From assembly GCF_014205225.1 (NCBI RefSeq), contig NZ_JACHNB010000001.1, positions 8,165,501 to 8,229,500 of the forward strand: a stretch of DNA of 64,000 bases, written 5' to 3'. Position numbers and translations under genes: made by a program. The stretch is from Actinoplanes octamycinicus. GTDB taxonomy: Bacteria > Actinomycetota > Actinomycetes > Mycobacteriales > Micromonosporaceae. The first letter of the stretch is position 1. Each line of letters opens with the position of its first letter. Under the pieces are notes generated by a model. It was not told the origin of the DNA. It ran no database searches and was given only the letters and a program-made list of their open reading frames with translations. Positions 51,158-60,335 of this stretch are shown here, one piece after another.

Positions 51158-52297
51158 TCAGCTGGTGTGGTCTGCGGTTCGCACTGTGGTGGTCGACGCG
51201 GCGGGTGGCGGTGGGGTGTCGGCGCGGGCGAGGATGCCGACCGAAGCGACCAGGCTGGCGCCGCCGGTGATGAGCAGGACGATCTGGTAGTCGCCGGAGG
51301 CGGTGAGCAGGAAGGCGGCGGCCAGCGGTGCGCCGGCTTTGGCGAGCGGGATGAGTGCGGCGAGGGTGCCGGCGATGCTGGCGTACGCGTCGGTGCCGTA
51401 CCGGTCGGCGAGAAGTTGAGGGGTGGCGAGGCTGGCGAGGCCGAATCCGAGACCGAAGGCAGTGACGGCGACGATCGCCCCGGGCTTCGTTCCGGCGAGC
51501 AGCGGCAGGCTGAACGAAGCGGTGGCTTGCAGGGCGAAGACGGCGGCGACGATGCGGTGCAGCAGGACCCGGCGGGCGGTGGCGGTCAATAGCAGCCGGC
51601 CGGTGACCGACAGGATCCCGAGCAGCCCGGCCACGGTCGCGGCGAAGATCGCTGGGTGTCCGCGGCTGATGAGGTAGCCGACCAGGTGGACGGTCATGGT
51701 CGTCATGGCGGCGGCGTGGGCGAGGAACGCGGCGGCCAGCCACCAGAACCGGCGGTCGCGCATCGCAGCCCGGATCAGGATGCGGCGGTGCGCGGCTACG
51801 CGCCTGGCCGGATGAGCGGCGGCCGTGGGCGGACGGCGGACGACCAGCCAGTGCAGCGGAACGGCGACGGCCGCGTACAGCCCGGCGAGCAGGAGCACAG
51901 TGGTGCGCCAACCGTGCCGGTCGCTGAGCCAGCCGGTGAGGGGCATGAAGATGGTGCTGGCGAACCCGGCCACGACGATCATGCCGAGGATCGCCTTCGG
52001 CCGTCGTGCGGCGTCGAACCAGGACACCAGGACCGGGGTGGCGGCCTCGTAGAGGGCCATCGCCATCGCGACGCCGAGCCCGGCGAAGATCAGGTACAGC
52101 TGCCAGACGGTGCGGGCGTGCGCACAGGCGATCAGCATGGTGGTGCCGAGCAGGGTGCCGGTGGTCATCAGGGCGCGGCCGCCGTGCCGGTCGAGCCAGC
52201 GCCCGACGGGCACTGCGGCGGTGGCCTGGGCGAGGATCGCGGTGGTGAACGCATCCCGTTGCTTGTATCCGATCTCCGGCAAACCACCATGAAACAT
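51158..52297 (-). CDS. MFS transporter lacking its first helix
   Basis: 379 residues, 11 hydrophobic segments. It starts MFHGGLPEIGYKQRDAFTTAILAQATAAVPVGRWLDRHGGRALM, so the chain begins at the equivalent of helix 2 with the loop motif GRWLDRHG; a normal family member has one more helix before it. AGGGGA stands 6 bases before ATG 52297, so the short form may be translated. No helix-1 sequence is found upstream in any frame. Possibly a decaying gene. Convergent with the BASS gene. Confidence 0.72.
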   Translation of the reverse strand: MFHGGLPEIGYKQRDAFTTAILAQATAAVPVGRWLDRHGGRALMTTGTLLGTTMLIACAHARTVWQLYLIFAGLGVAMAMALYEAATPVLVSWFDAARRPKAILGMIVVAGFASTIFMPLTGWLSDRHGWRTTVLLLAGLYAAVAVPLHWLVVRRPPTAAAHPARRVAAHRRILIRAAMRDRRFWWLAAAFLAHAAAMTTMTVHLVGYLISRGHPAIFAATVAGLLGILSVTGRLLLTATARRVLLHRIVAAVFALQATASFSLPLLAGTKPGAIVAVTAFGLGFGLASLATPQLLADRYGTDAYASIAGTLAALIPLAKAGAPLAAAFLLTASGDYQIVLLITGGASLVASVGILARADTPPPPAASTTTVRTADHTS

Positions 52298-52472
52298 GGG
52301 TGTTCCCCTACTCGTGAGCCAGAGGCCGACGCCTTCATCCCGCCCTCGCCGTGGCGATGCCTGCGCCTCTGACCGGTTCCGCGGCAGAGGCGGGCACCTC
52401 GACCGTGTCGAGGACCAACCCGAACCTTCCTTTTGCACCCTTTCTGCACCCGGGGTGTCCCACTCTGGATAC

Positions 52473-53966
52473 GTGAAGCGGATAGCAGTCGCCGCGGGCG
52501 ACCGGCGCGTCCAGCCGTGGCACTTGCTGATCGCGGCAGCGCCGGTGGTGATCGGCGTCTACTACTGGGTGCTGAGCCTGGGTGACGCCTGGGCGGGCGT
52601 GCAGATGGCGCTGTTCGTGAGCGCGAACGCCACGCTGGCCGTGGCGTGCCTGATCGCGGCCCGCCGCCACCGCGGCATGCGGTGGATGCTGCTCCTGCTG
52701 GGTGCCGCCGCTCTGGCCGCCGCGGCCGGCGACGTGATCTACTACATTCTCGCCATCATCTATCCGCAAGCGCCGGTTCCCAACGTCTCCGACATCGCTT
52801 ACCTGCTGCAATATCCGCTGATGGCGGCCGGCTTGCTGCTGATCGTACGGCGGCGCACCCCGGGCTGGGACGGCGCCAGCGCGATCGACGCGGCCATCGT
52901 GGCCGTCAGTGCCGGCTACCTCGCGTACGAGTTCATCATCGCGCCCTCGATGGACGGGTCGGCGGGCCTCCTGGCCAACGTGGTGGCGGCGGCCTACCCT
53001 GTCGGCGACCTCATGCTCATCACGGTGGGCGCCCGGCTCATGCTCGGCGCCGGGCAGCGGCCCGTGCCGCTGCGAATGCTCGGCGGCTACCTCGCGCTCA
53101 TCCTGTACGCCGACATGACGTACGCGATCCAGCAGCTCAACGGCACCTACCAGGACGGGAATCACCTCGACGCGGTGTGGATGGCCGCCAGCTTCCTGCT
53201 CGCCGCTGGCATGCTGCACCCGGCCGTGCCGGTGATGGCGGCCGAGTCCTCCACCGCGACGCCCGATGCCACCGTGGGCCGGCTGGCCATGCTCGCCATG
53301 GCCGCCAGCACGGCCTCGACCAGCCTGATCGTGCAGGTCCTGCGGCACCGGTCCCCGCACGTGCTCATCGCCGGGATCGCCTGCAACGTGCTCTTCATGC
53401 TCGTGCTGGCCCGCATGGTCGGACTGGTGCAGGCACAACGCCTCGCGGCGATCACCGACGGCCTCACCGGGCTGCGCAGCCGCCGTTACTTCGAGCAGTC
53501 CCTGCGCACGGAGGCGATCCGGGCCGCCCGCACGCGGCACCCGCTGAGCATGCTGCTGCTCGACATCGACCACTTCAAGAAGGTCAACGACACCTTCGGC
53601 CACGACGGCGGCGACCGGGTGCTCATCGAGGTGGCGCACCGGCTCGGCAAGACCGTCCGCCCCGGCGACCTGGTGGCGCGCTACGGCGGCGAGGAGTTCG
53701 CGGTGCTGCTGCCCTCGGCCGATCACGACACGGCCACGGCGATCGCCGAACAGGTCCGGTGCGGGGTCGGCGCGGTACCCATCGCGGTGGGCGACGGACG
53801 CCTGCACCGGGTGACAGTCTCGGTGGGCGTCGCCTTCCTGCCGGTCGAGACCGACGACGCGAGCTCCCTCGTGCTCTACGCCGACCGGGCCCTTTACGCC
53901 GCCAAGAACGCCGGCCGGGACCGGATTGCCGTAGCCGAGGAAATCATCGTTCCCACGGCGGCGTAA
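52473..53966 (+). CDS. Membrane-bound GGDEF diguanylate cyclase
   Basis: 497 residues. The first 310 hold about nine membrane helices (an MHYT/7TM-like sensor region of undefined type), then a linker AITDGLTGLRSRRYFEQSLR and a GGDEF domain with DIDHFKKVNDTFGHDGGD and RYGGEEF (active site GGEEF). It should make c-di-GMP at the membrane, which in actinomycetes controls development. No EAL domain. GTG 52473 is the nearest start before the first helix. Confidence 0.88.
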   Translation: MKRIAVAAGDRRVQPWHLLIAAAPVVIGVYYWVLSLGDAWAGVQMALFVSANATLAVACLIAARRHRGMRWMLLLLGAAALAAAAGDVIYYILAIIYPQAPVPNVSDIAYLLQYPLMAAGLLLIVRRRTPGWDGASAIDAAIVAVSAGYLAYEFIIAPSMDGSAGLLANVVAAAYPVGDLMLITVGARLMLGAGQRPVPLRMLGGYLALILYADMTYAIQQLNGTYQDGNHLDAVWMAASFLLAAGMLHPAVPVMAAESSTATPDATVGRLAMLAMAASTASTSLIVQVLRHRSPHVLIAGIACNVLFMLVLARMVGLVQAQRLAAITDGLTGLRSRRYFEQSLRTEAIRAARTRHPLSMLLLDIDHFKKVNDTFGHDGGDRVLIEVAHRLGKTVRPGDLVARYGGEEFAVLLPSADHDTATAIAEQVRCGVGAVPIAVGDGRLHRVTVSVGVAFLPVETDDASSLVLYADRALYAAKNAGRDRIAVAEEIIVPTAA

Positions 53967-54218
53967 GGACCGGCTGCCCCACGCTGAGGAGGTGGCGCCG
54001 GGGCGCGGGACGGCGACAGCCCGCCGACCGACGGCGCGTCCGGGCGCCTACTGACCTGCGGACGAAGCATGACCGGGCGCAGGGCGCCGGCCGATCCGTG
54101 CCCGACGGCGTCGAAAGGGCCAGGTGCGCGGTGTCGGCGTTGACCGCATAGTCGAACGCGTCGCAACAAACGGCGGGCACTGCTGCCCGGTATGGATCAA
54201 CGACTCCTGTCGGTCCGG

Positions 54219-54530
54219 TCAGTGCCCTGGCGGCGTGGTCAGGAACTCCAGGACACCGGTGATCTGCATGGTCTTCGCGGTGATGCCGTGCGCGTTGACA
54301 ACCTGCAGGTGGCTGCCGGCGGCTGCGGCAGCGGTGCGTGCTGCCACGAGAGCGCTGATGCCGGTGGAGTCACAGAAGGTGACGCCGTCGAGGTCGACCA
54401 GCACCAGTCGAGGCCGGCTGATGAGGGTGTGATCGAGGTGAGCGCGCAGCTGCTCGGTCGTGGCCATGTCGAGTTCGCCGGTGAGCGCGATCCGCACCTG
54501 GTCGTCGCCGTGGTGGCTGGTGATGTTCAC
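54219..54530 (-). CDS. STAS-domain anti-sigma factor antagonist
   Basis: 103 residues: VRIALTGELDMATTEQLRAHL and LVLVDLDGVTFCDSTGISALVAARTAA, with the phosphorylatable Ser in FCDSTG. It is the partner of the ATPase gene that overlaps it by 4 bases. Together they form a SpoIIAA/SpoIIAB-type switch. Confidence 0.88.
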   Translation of the reverse strand: MNITSHHGDDQVRIALTGELDMATTEQLRAHLDHTLISRPRLVLVDLDGVTFCDSTGISALVAARTAAAAAGSHLQVVNAHGITAKTMQITGVLEFLTTPPGH

Positions 54531-54946
54531 GCGGCCCTTCCGTTGCTGGTGGTGAGCTGTTGATCAGATGGGCATGGCGGCAGCTCGGCCCAGACGCGTT
54601 TGCCGCCGGGGTCGTGCAGCACGCCCCACCGGCTGCTGAGGGCTTCGATGAGCATCAGCCCGCGGCCACCGGTCAGGTCCGGGTCACGGCGGTGAGGTAG
54701 GGCCGGGGAACCGTCGGCGACGGTCAGCGTGAGGCCTCGTTCGTCCAGGCGCAGGATGAGCGTGATCGGGCCACCGCCGTGCAGCACGGCGTTGGTGACC
54801 AGCTCGCTGACCACGACGCTCACGTTCCCCAGCCACGCCTGCTCGTGCAGACCCCAGCCGCGCAGCGCGTCGATGACCGCACCGCGGGCCGCGGCGGGCG
54901 CTTGCGGACCGCGAGGCACGTCGACCTGCGTGGCGAGCTCACTCAT
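54527..54946 (-). CDS. RsbW/SpoIIAB-like ATP-binding anti-sigma protein
   Basis: 139 residues. N-box VVSELVTNAVLHGGGP, G1 VADGSPALP, G2 GGRGLMLIEALSSRWG. It can phosphorylate the STAS partner encoded downstream and bind a sigma factor. The sigma factor is not in this neighbourhood; the nearest, SigK, has its own zinc-free anti-sigma RskA. Confidence 0.86.
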   Translation of the reverse strand: MSELATQVDVPRGPQAPAAARGAVIDALRGWGLHEQAWLGNVSVVVSELVTNAVLHGGGPITLILRLDERGLTLTVADGSPALPHRRDPDLTGGRGLMLIEALSSRWGVLHDPGGKRVWAELPPCPSDQQLTTSNGRAA

Positions 54947-55062
54947 GGCGGCTGCGCTCCTGTCTGTTCACGACCGACGGATTCTCCGGTGGGACGCCGG
55001 AGGCGATGGCACACGTCGCATACCCCGGTGGCAGAGCCTCGAACGAGCGATGCGAGCCCCGG

Positions 55063-55345
55063 TCATGACGCGCCGGCCGACACGGCCGCGACGGTGTCGG
55101 CGCGGTCGAGCACCCGGTACACCGTGTTGCCCTTGGCCTTGGCGATGGCCATGCCTTCGCGGGTACGCATCCGCAGCAGGTCGGCCTCGAACTCGGCGAA
55201 GGTGGCCAGGATGGTGAAGAACATCTTGCCCATGGGGTCAGTCGGGTCGTAGATCATCGAACCGAGCTGCAACCGGACACGCCCGGCGGTGAGAGAATCA
55301 CCGATCTGCTGGGCGTCGGGCGTCGCCGATCAAGGTCGCGGTCAC
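55063..55345 (-). pseudogene. Serine resolvase with internal deletion
   Basis: GTG 55345 begins VTATLIGDAR, the start of a Tn3-type resolvase. In another frame follow DAQQIGDSLTAGRVRLQLGSMIYDPTDPMGKMFFTILATFAEFEADLLRMRTREGMAIAKAKG. About 60-90 residues with the catalytic Ser are missing between. The junction is a tandem GACGCCCGACGCCC, consistent with deletion between short repeats. The DNA-binding domain is also lost. Confidence 0.75.
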
Positions 55346-55438
55346 GAAGGCAAGAGTAGTGGATGGCCCCCGCTCACCGTAGAAACCATCGGACACCCTA
55401 TGTGAGACACCTGTCGGCTCTGGTCAACAACTAGGCTG

Positions 55439-55467
55439 AGCCGGACCGGACGGTGTCCGGTCCGGCT
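55439..55467 (-). terminator. Strong hairpin terminator of sortase operon
   Basis: AGCCGGACCGGAC, GGT loop, GTCCGGTCCGGCT: a perfect 13-bp stem 15 bases beyond the sortase stop codon. One of the clearest terminators in the window. Confidence 0.8.
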
Positions 55468-55481
55468 GTGTCCAACCGGCG

Positions 55482-56198
55482 TTACTCCGTCGGTGTGCGG
55501 GCGGGGTGGGCCGTGGTGAGGTCGGCGTAGACGACGATGTTGTCCTCGTAGTGCCCGGCGGTGGTGTCGAAGTCGCCGCCGCAGGTGATCAGGCGCAGAC
55601 CGGCCCGGTTGATCGCGCCGTAGACGGCGTCGGTCGGGAAGTTCGCCTTGGCGTAGCGTTCGACCTTGACCACGGTGAACATGGCCATGCTGCCGTCCTC
55701 GCGGTCGACGTTCACCGAGTCGCCGGGCTTCAGGTCGCTGAGCTTGTTGAAGGTGCCGGGCTGTTTCTGGTAGTCGACATGGCCGGCGAGTACGGCCGGT
55801 CCGAGCGCGCCGGGGGTGGGCGCTTTGGTGTACCAGCCGACAGTCTTGGCGTCGGTGGGCACCTGCATGGTGCCGTCGGGCTGCTGGCCGAGGCCGGTCA
55901 GCGGCACGTCGACGTCGAGGGCGGGGATGACGACGCGAGTCGGTTTCGACGTGCTCATCAATGGGCCGCTGGTCAACTCGCCGCCGGACGAAGCCTCCGC
56001 CGAAGAAGCACCGCCGGCCGCAGGCGCGGCCTCGGGTGCTGACGCGGCGGCAGCCAGTGGGATCTGGCGCGGCTGTTCTTCCTGGCCGCCTTTGACCAGG
56101 GCGGTGATGCCGACGAGGCTGAGGACCAGGACGGCCGCCGAGAGCGCGTAGCGCCCCCAGCGGTTCCCGGCCGGCTTCACGGTGCCGGTGTCCGTCAT
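55482..56198 (-). CDS. Class F sortase
   Basis: 238 residues: one N-terminal membrane helix (SAAVLVLSLVGITALV), an Ala/Ser/Glu-rich linker and a sortase domain with PAVLAGHVDYQ (catalytic His) and LRLITCGGDFD (catalytic Cys). Class F enzymes of actinobacteria attach or process surface proteins outside the membrane. No LPxTG motif occurs in the protein encoded upstream, so its substrate is elsewhere. Separated by 2 bases from the CHRD-like gene and controlled with it from the SigK-type promoter at 57023. Confidence 0.9.
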   Translation of the reverse strand: MTDTGTVKPAGNRWGRYALSAAVLVLSLVGITALVKGGQEEQPRQIPLAAAASAPEAAPAAGGASSAEASSGGELTSGPLMSTSKPTRVVIPALDVDVPLTGLGQQPDGTMQVPTDAKTVGWYTKAPTPGALGPAVLAGHVDYQKQPGTFNKLSDLKPGDSVNVDREDGSMAMFTVVKVERYAKANFPTDAVYGAINRAGLRLITCGGDFDTTAGHYEDNIVVYADLTTAHPARTPTE

Positions 56199-56200
56199 GG

Positions 56201-56980
56201 TCAGCTCAGCCGGCGGCGGGCGGCGAAGGCGCCGGCCGCGCCGAGCAGGGCGAGGCCGCCGAGGGCGTAGAGCGGGGTGGAGTCGTGCCGGGTGCTGCCG
56301 TCACCGGTGGCGACCCCGCCGACCGGTACTGAGCCGGCTGCCGCGCCGGAGACCATGCCGCACACGGCCGGGTCGGTCGCCTCTTCCGGGATGCCGCTCA
56401 GGCCGGCCGACTTGGCGAGGGTTGACTCGCCGAGCCCGTCGAGGTCGTACTTGCCGTTCTTGTTCGCGTCGATGCCGTGCTCGACGACGTGCAGGTCCTT
56501 GAGGTGCGTGATCGTGCCCGCGGGCAGGTCGGCGGCCGGGATCGTACGCTCATAGGTCAGGTTGCCCTTGGCGTCGGCGACCGGCATCCGGTCGACGGCC
56601 AGGCCGCTCTTGGGGCTGGTGTCGCCCTTGGTGGTCAGCGAGATGAAGATGTTGCCGTAGTCGGGCATGCCCTCCTCGGTGCTGACGTAGCCGTTGCCGT
56701 CTTTGTCGGCGGACATGTCGGGGCAGTGGAAGTCCATGCCGTCGGTGGAGCCGTGCAGGTGCTGCGCGTGCGGCGAATTCGGGACCAGGCCGGTCGACCG
56801 GATGCTGATCTTCAGGTCGCCGTCGGCCATGGCGGTCAGCGTGGCGGTGCCGGAGGCGCCGGAGTGGTTCAGCGGGTCGAGTTTGACGTGCACGCTCTCG
56901 TCGGCGAACGCGGCGCTCGGGACGGCGAGCAGGATCACTGCCGCGGCGGGGACGGCGAGCAGGGTACGGGAGAGTTTCAC
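56201..56980 (-). CDS. Secreted CHRD-like protein with EF-hand loops and C-terminal anchor
   Basis: 259 residues. Signal peptide (MKLSRTLLAVPAAAVILLAVPSAAFA), a CHRD-like beta domain (ATLTAMADGDLKISI..PHAQHLHGSTDG), two calcium-type loops DKDGNGYVS and DANKNGKYD, and a C-terminal hydrophobic helix plus RRR stop-transfer (YALGGLALLGAAGAFAARRR). A cell-surface protein with calcium-dependent folding. Lies downstream of a SigK-type promoter and is the first gene with the sortase. Confidence 0.8.
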   Translation of the reverse strand: MKLSRTLLAVPAAAVILLAVPSAAFADESVHVKLDPLNHSGASGTATLTAMADGDLKISIRSTGLVPNSPHAQHLHGSTDGMDFHCPDMSADKDGNGYVSTEEGMPDYGNIFISLTTKGDTSPKSGLAVDRMPVADAKGNLTYERTIPAADLPAGTITHLKDLHVVEHGIDANKNGKYDLDGLGESTLAKSAGLSGIPEEATDPAVCGMVSGAAAGSVPVGGVATGDGSTRHDSTPLYALGGLALLGAAGAFAARRRLS

Positions 56981-57022
56981 GGGGGGCTCCTTGCCGAGGG
57001 GTGACCTTTTTCGGTCGCCAGG

Positions 57023-57051
57023 GATTCGGAGCCGACCGCCGCCCGGATTGG
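57023..57051 (-). promoter_or_regulatory. SigK-type promoter for CHRD-sortase operon
   Basis: Reading on the minus strand: CCAATCC (57051-57045), 15 bases, CCGAATC (57029-57023). This fits the mycobacterial SigK consensus (CCATCC, then CCGAATC). It lies about 43 bases upstream of the ATG. Confidence 0.8.
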
Positions 57052-57074
57052 TTCCGGTGAAAGATCTCGTTCTT

Positions 57075-58715
57075 TCAGCCTCGCGGGCCGGGGATGGTCC
57101 AGGTCACCGCAGGTCTCGACGAGTCACGGAAACCGTTGACGAAGGTGCGCTGGATCGGCAGGTCAAGACTCCAATCAGCGTCCCGGGTGGTCCAGGTCAG
57201 CGCGTACGAGCGGTCCTCGCCGGCGGCCAGCAGCATCCGGTAGGTGTGCAGCCGGACCCCGGTCGCCGGCTGCCAGGAGTACTCCCAGTCGGCACCGCCA
57301 CCGGTGATCAGAAGCAGTCCCATGCTGATCTTCTGGTAGCCAGGTAGGGCTTGCTGCTCGGCGTCCTCCCAGCGGCGCAGTGGTTGGCCGTTGATCGGAC
57401 CACCGCGCTGCACGGTGAACGACCGGAGGCCCCCGGGATCACCGAAGCAGATGCCGCTGTCCGTGGTGCCGCGGTGCCAGCCCCGGGGCACCGCGAGAGC
57501 GAACCCGGCCGGGTCCGCATGCCACAGCCAGCCGTCCGGCAGCGAGATCGGCGCGTCGTCGTCACGGGAGGAGCCGGTCAGCGCCGTGGCGTCGGTCGCG
57601 GGGCATGCGCCGATCGGGCTGGCGACGGCGGTCGGGGTGGGCGGTGCGATCCGGTCATCGCCGTACGCGCGGACCGCGGCGGTGGTGCCGACGGCCAGCA
57701 CGGCCGTGGCGACGCCGGCCAGAAGCAGGCCCCGCCAGCGGGTCGGTGTCGATCCGGAGGCGGGCTCCACGGGCGGGGCAGTCGCGGCGGGCACCGGCGC
57801 GGCTGCTGAGCGGTATCGGACCGCGTTGTCGGCCGGGCGGCGTGGCGCCGGAACAGCGTGGACGCCGACGGCCCGGCGGGTCAGATCCCGCAACGCCGAT
57901 CGCGCGTCGGCTGCGGTCAGCCGCTGTTCTGGGTCGGCGGTGAGCAGGCCGGCGATGACAGGGTGCAGCGGTCCCGGATGTTGCGGCAGATCAGGGGCGT
58001 GGGTCAGCAGGGCCGCCAGGGACTCGGCGGTGGTCGCGCGGCAGAACGGTGGCCGGCCTTCCACGGCCGCGTACAGGGTGGCGCCCAGCGACCACAGGTC
58101 GGCCTGCCGGCTGGAGACCCCGTCGCGTAGCCGTTCCGGGGCGATGTAGTGCGGTGAGCCGAGGAGCGGCTCGTCGTGGCCGGGCGGGACGGCCACGATG
58201 GTCGCCAAGCCGAAGTCGGTGAGCACGACCCGGCCGTCCTCGGCGATCAGCACGTTGTGCGGTTTGACGTCTAGGTGCAGCACCCCGGCCCGGTGGGCGG
58301 CGTCGAGTGCGTCCAGCAGCGTCGCGGCGATCCGGGCCGCGTGCCGGTGGGTCAGCGGGCCGTCGCGAGTCACGATGTCGTGCAGCGAGCGGGACGGCAC
58401 GTACTCCATGACGATCCAGGACCGGCCGGCCGCGCGGACCACGTCGAAGATCCGGATGACGTTGGGGTGATCGAGCCGGGCCGCCGCCCGCGCTTCCCGG
58501 ACCGTGTTGCGCAGGATCTCGGTGCGGTCGAGGTAGGGCAGAGCGGCCGGCGCGAGAACCTCTTTGACCGCGACTTCCCGGTCCAGCAGGTCGTCATGGG
58601 CGCGCCACACCCGGCCCATGCCCCCGGACCCGGCCAGCGCGAGCAGCCGATACCGGTCGGCCACCACCAGCTCCTGAGGCCGCTCGCCGGCGCTGTTGTC
58701 GTTGTCCGGTTCCAC
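57075..58715 (-). CDS. Membrane-bound Ser/Thr protein kinase (PknB type)
   Basis: 546 residues. Kinase domain: YRLLALAGSGGMGRVWRA (glycine loop), AVKEVLAP (ATP Lys), HLDVKPHNVL (catalytic loop, HLD instead of HRD), DFGLA, and SPHYIAPERL. A linker with proline leads to one membrane helix (RGLLLAGVATAVLAVG, about 330-348) and a roughly 190-residue extracellular domain. The kinase signals from outside to targets in the cytosol. It has its own SigK-type promoter. Confidence 0.92.
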   Translation of the reverse strand: MEPDNDNSAGERPQELVVADRYRLLALAGSGGMGRVWRAHDDLLDREVAVKEVLAPAALPYLDRTEILRNTVREARAAARLDHPNVIRIFDVVRAAGRSWIVMEYVPSRSLHDIVTRDGPLTHRHAARIAATLLDALDAAHRAGVLHLDVKPHNVLIAEDGRVVLTDFGLATIVAVPPGHDEPLLGSPHYIAPERLRDGVSSRQADLWSLGATLYAAVEGRPPFCRATTAESLAALLTHAPDLPQHPGPLHPVIAGLLTADPEQRLTAADARSALRDLTRRAVGVHAVPAPRRPADNAVRYRSAAAPVPAATAPPVEPASGSTPTRWRGLLLAGVATAVLAVGTTAAVRAYGDDRIAPPTPTAVASPIGACPATDATALTGSSRDDDAPISLPDGWLWHADPAGFALAVPRGWHRGTTDSGICFGDPGGLRSFTVQRGGPINGQPLRRWEDAEQQALPGYQKISMGLLLITGGGADWEYSWQPATGVRLHTYRMLLAAGEDRSYALTWTTRDADWSLDLPIQRTFVNGFRDSSRPAVTWTIPGPRG

Positions 58716-58758
58716 GCCGTCTCCGTCTTCCGCGGGTATCGACCACCCGACACGCAGG

Positions 58759-58787
58759 GATTCGACGCGGGCCGGCCGCCGGATTGG
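58759..58787 (-). promoter_or_regulatory. SigK-type promoter for kinase gene
   Basis: Minus strand: CCAATCC (58787-58781), 15 bases, TCGAATC (58765-58759), one base from the -10 of the others. It lies 44 bases upstream of the kinase ATG. Confidence 0.72.
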
Positions 58788-58835
58788 TCACCCGGACGCT
58801 CCTTTGGGGGCGACGTCCCGGCGCACCACCCTCGT

Positions 58836-60335
58836 TCAACCCACGGTGACGCTGATCGTGTGCCAGCCGGTCGCGCCGTCCGGGAACGGGGTAGCCCGCG
58901 CTTCTGGCTGGACCGCGCCGGACTTGTCGGTGGCGCGCACGGCGAGCGAGTGCGGCCCGGCGGTCGCCTTCCAGCTGAACCGCCACTGCGTCCAGGTGTC
59001 GATCGAGGCGGTGGGCAGCAGTTCCGCCTTCGCCCAGGGCCCGCCGTCGACGCTGATCTCGACGGCCGCGATCCCGCGCCGCTGGGCCCACGCGACACCG
59101 GCCACGGTCACCGTGCCCGCTTCGACGCGGGCGAACGGCTTCGGCTTGTCGATCCGCGACGCGGTCTTCACCGTCCCCTGCTGCCCCCAGCCGCGCTCGA
59201 CCCAGTACGCGTCGAACCGATCAAAAGTGGTCAGCTCCAGCTCGGTCACCCATTTGCAGGCGCCCGCGTACCCGTACAGGCCAGGGGTCAGCATCCGCAC
59301 CGGGAAGCCGTGGTCGAGCGGCAACGGTTCGCCGTTCATCCCGACCGCGAGCATCGTGTCGCGGCCGTCGAGCGCGGTCGCCACCGGCGTGCCGATCGTC
59401 ATCCCCTCGACCGAGCGGGCCACGATCTGGTCGGCGCCGCTCTGCACACCGGCCTCCCCCAGCAGCGCCGCGAGGGGCACGCCCAGCCACCGCGCGGTGC
59501 CGATGTAGGGGCCGCCGACCTCGTTGGACACGCAGTTGAGGGTGATGTCGCGCTCGATCAGCCGCCGGCGCAGCAGGTCGGCCAGGGACAGTTCGATCTC
59601 CCGGTCGACCATCCCGTGGATCTTCAGCCGCCACGTCGACGGATCGACGCGGGGCACGGTCAGGGCGGTGTCCACGCGGTAGAAGTTCGCGTTCGGTGTG
59701 GTGAAGTCCGCTGCGATCCCGTTCGGCAGCGGTGTCGCCGGATCGGCCGCCGCGGGAAGCCGGATCGCCTCCCGGGACTTGCCTGCCGCGTTCTCGCGCT
59801 GACCGGAGACGGTCAGACCCGCGGCCTCCGCTACGCCGGCGCCGGCCGCCAGCAACGACAGGCGAAGAACCAACCGACGATCAACCCCATTTTCCCGTAC
59901 GACGTCAGCGGCGCCGCGCCGTTCGCGCAGCAGCCACCACAACGCCAGCCCGGCCAGTGCCGCCCCGAACACGGCCGGGACCGCGTCCAGCACGGTCCCG
60001 GCCGGTCGAGACAGTGCGGCGGCCGCCCCCGCCGCACCGAGTACCCCGGTACCCACCGGGATCGCGGCCCGCCACCTCGTCGCCGCGATCCCGGTCGTCG
60101 CGGCCAGCAGGATCAGCACGACACCGATCACGCTGAGCAGCACCGGTTTGTCGTGGGTGCCCAGCTCCCGTACCGCGAATTCTTTGACCGGGGTAGGGGT
60201 GGCATCGATCACCGCGCCACCCACCGCGACCAGCGGACCCGCACCGGGACGGACAGCGGCCGCGAGAAGTTCCGCGGCCGCGATCCCGGTGCCCGCCGCG
60301 ACGATCCCGCAGATCGCCCCGCGCAGCCGGCTCAT
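58836..60335 (-). CDS. Membrane molybdopterin-dependent oxidoreductase (sulfite oxidase family)
   Basis: 499 residues. About five N-terminal membrane helices (to residue 170), then the sulfite-oxidase-type catalytic domain: LNCVSNEVGGPYIGTARWLGVPL with the molybdenum-ligand Cys, DHGFPVRMLTPGLYGYAGACKWVTELEL, and a C-terminal Ig-like dimerisation domain (AAVEISVDGGPWAKAEL). The extracytoplasmic enzyme probably handles a small oxo-substrate; electron partner unknown. Its ATG overlaps the fasciclin stop codon, so they form an operon. Confidence 0.9.
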   Translation of the reverse strand: MSRLRGAICGIVAAGTGIAAAELLAAAVRPGAGPLVAVGGAVIDATPTPVKEFAVRELGTHDKPVLLSVIGVVLILLAATTGIAATRWRAAIPVGTGVLGAAGAAAALSRPAGTVLDAVPAVFGAALAGLALWWLLRERRGAADVVRENGVDRRLVLRLSLLAAGAGVAEAAGLTVSGQRENAAGKSREAIRLPAAADPATPLPNGIAADFTTPNANFYRVDTALTVPRVDPSTWRLKIHGMVDREIELSLADLLRRRLIERDITLNCVSNEVGGPYIGTARWLGVPLAALLGEAGVQSGADQIVARSVEGMTIGTPVATALDGRDTMLAVGMNGEPLPLDHGFPVRMLTPGLYGYAGACKWVTELELTTFDRFDAYWVERGWGQQGTVKTASRIDKPKPFARVEAGTVTVAGVAWAQRRGIAAVEISVDGGPWAKAELLPTASIDTWTQWRFSWKATAGPHSLAVRATDKSGAVQPEARATPFPDGATGWHTISVTVG

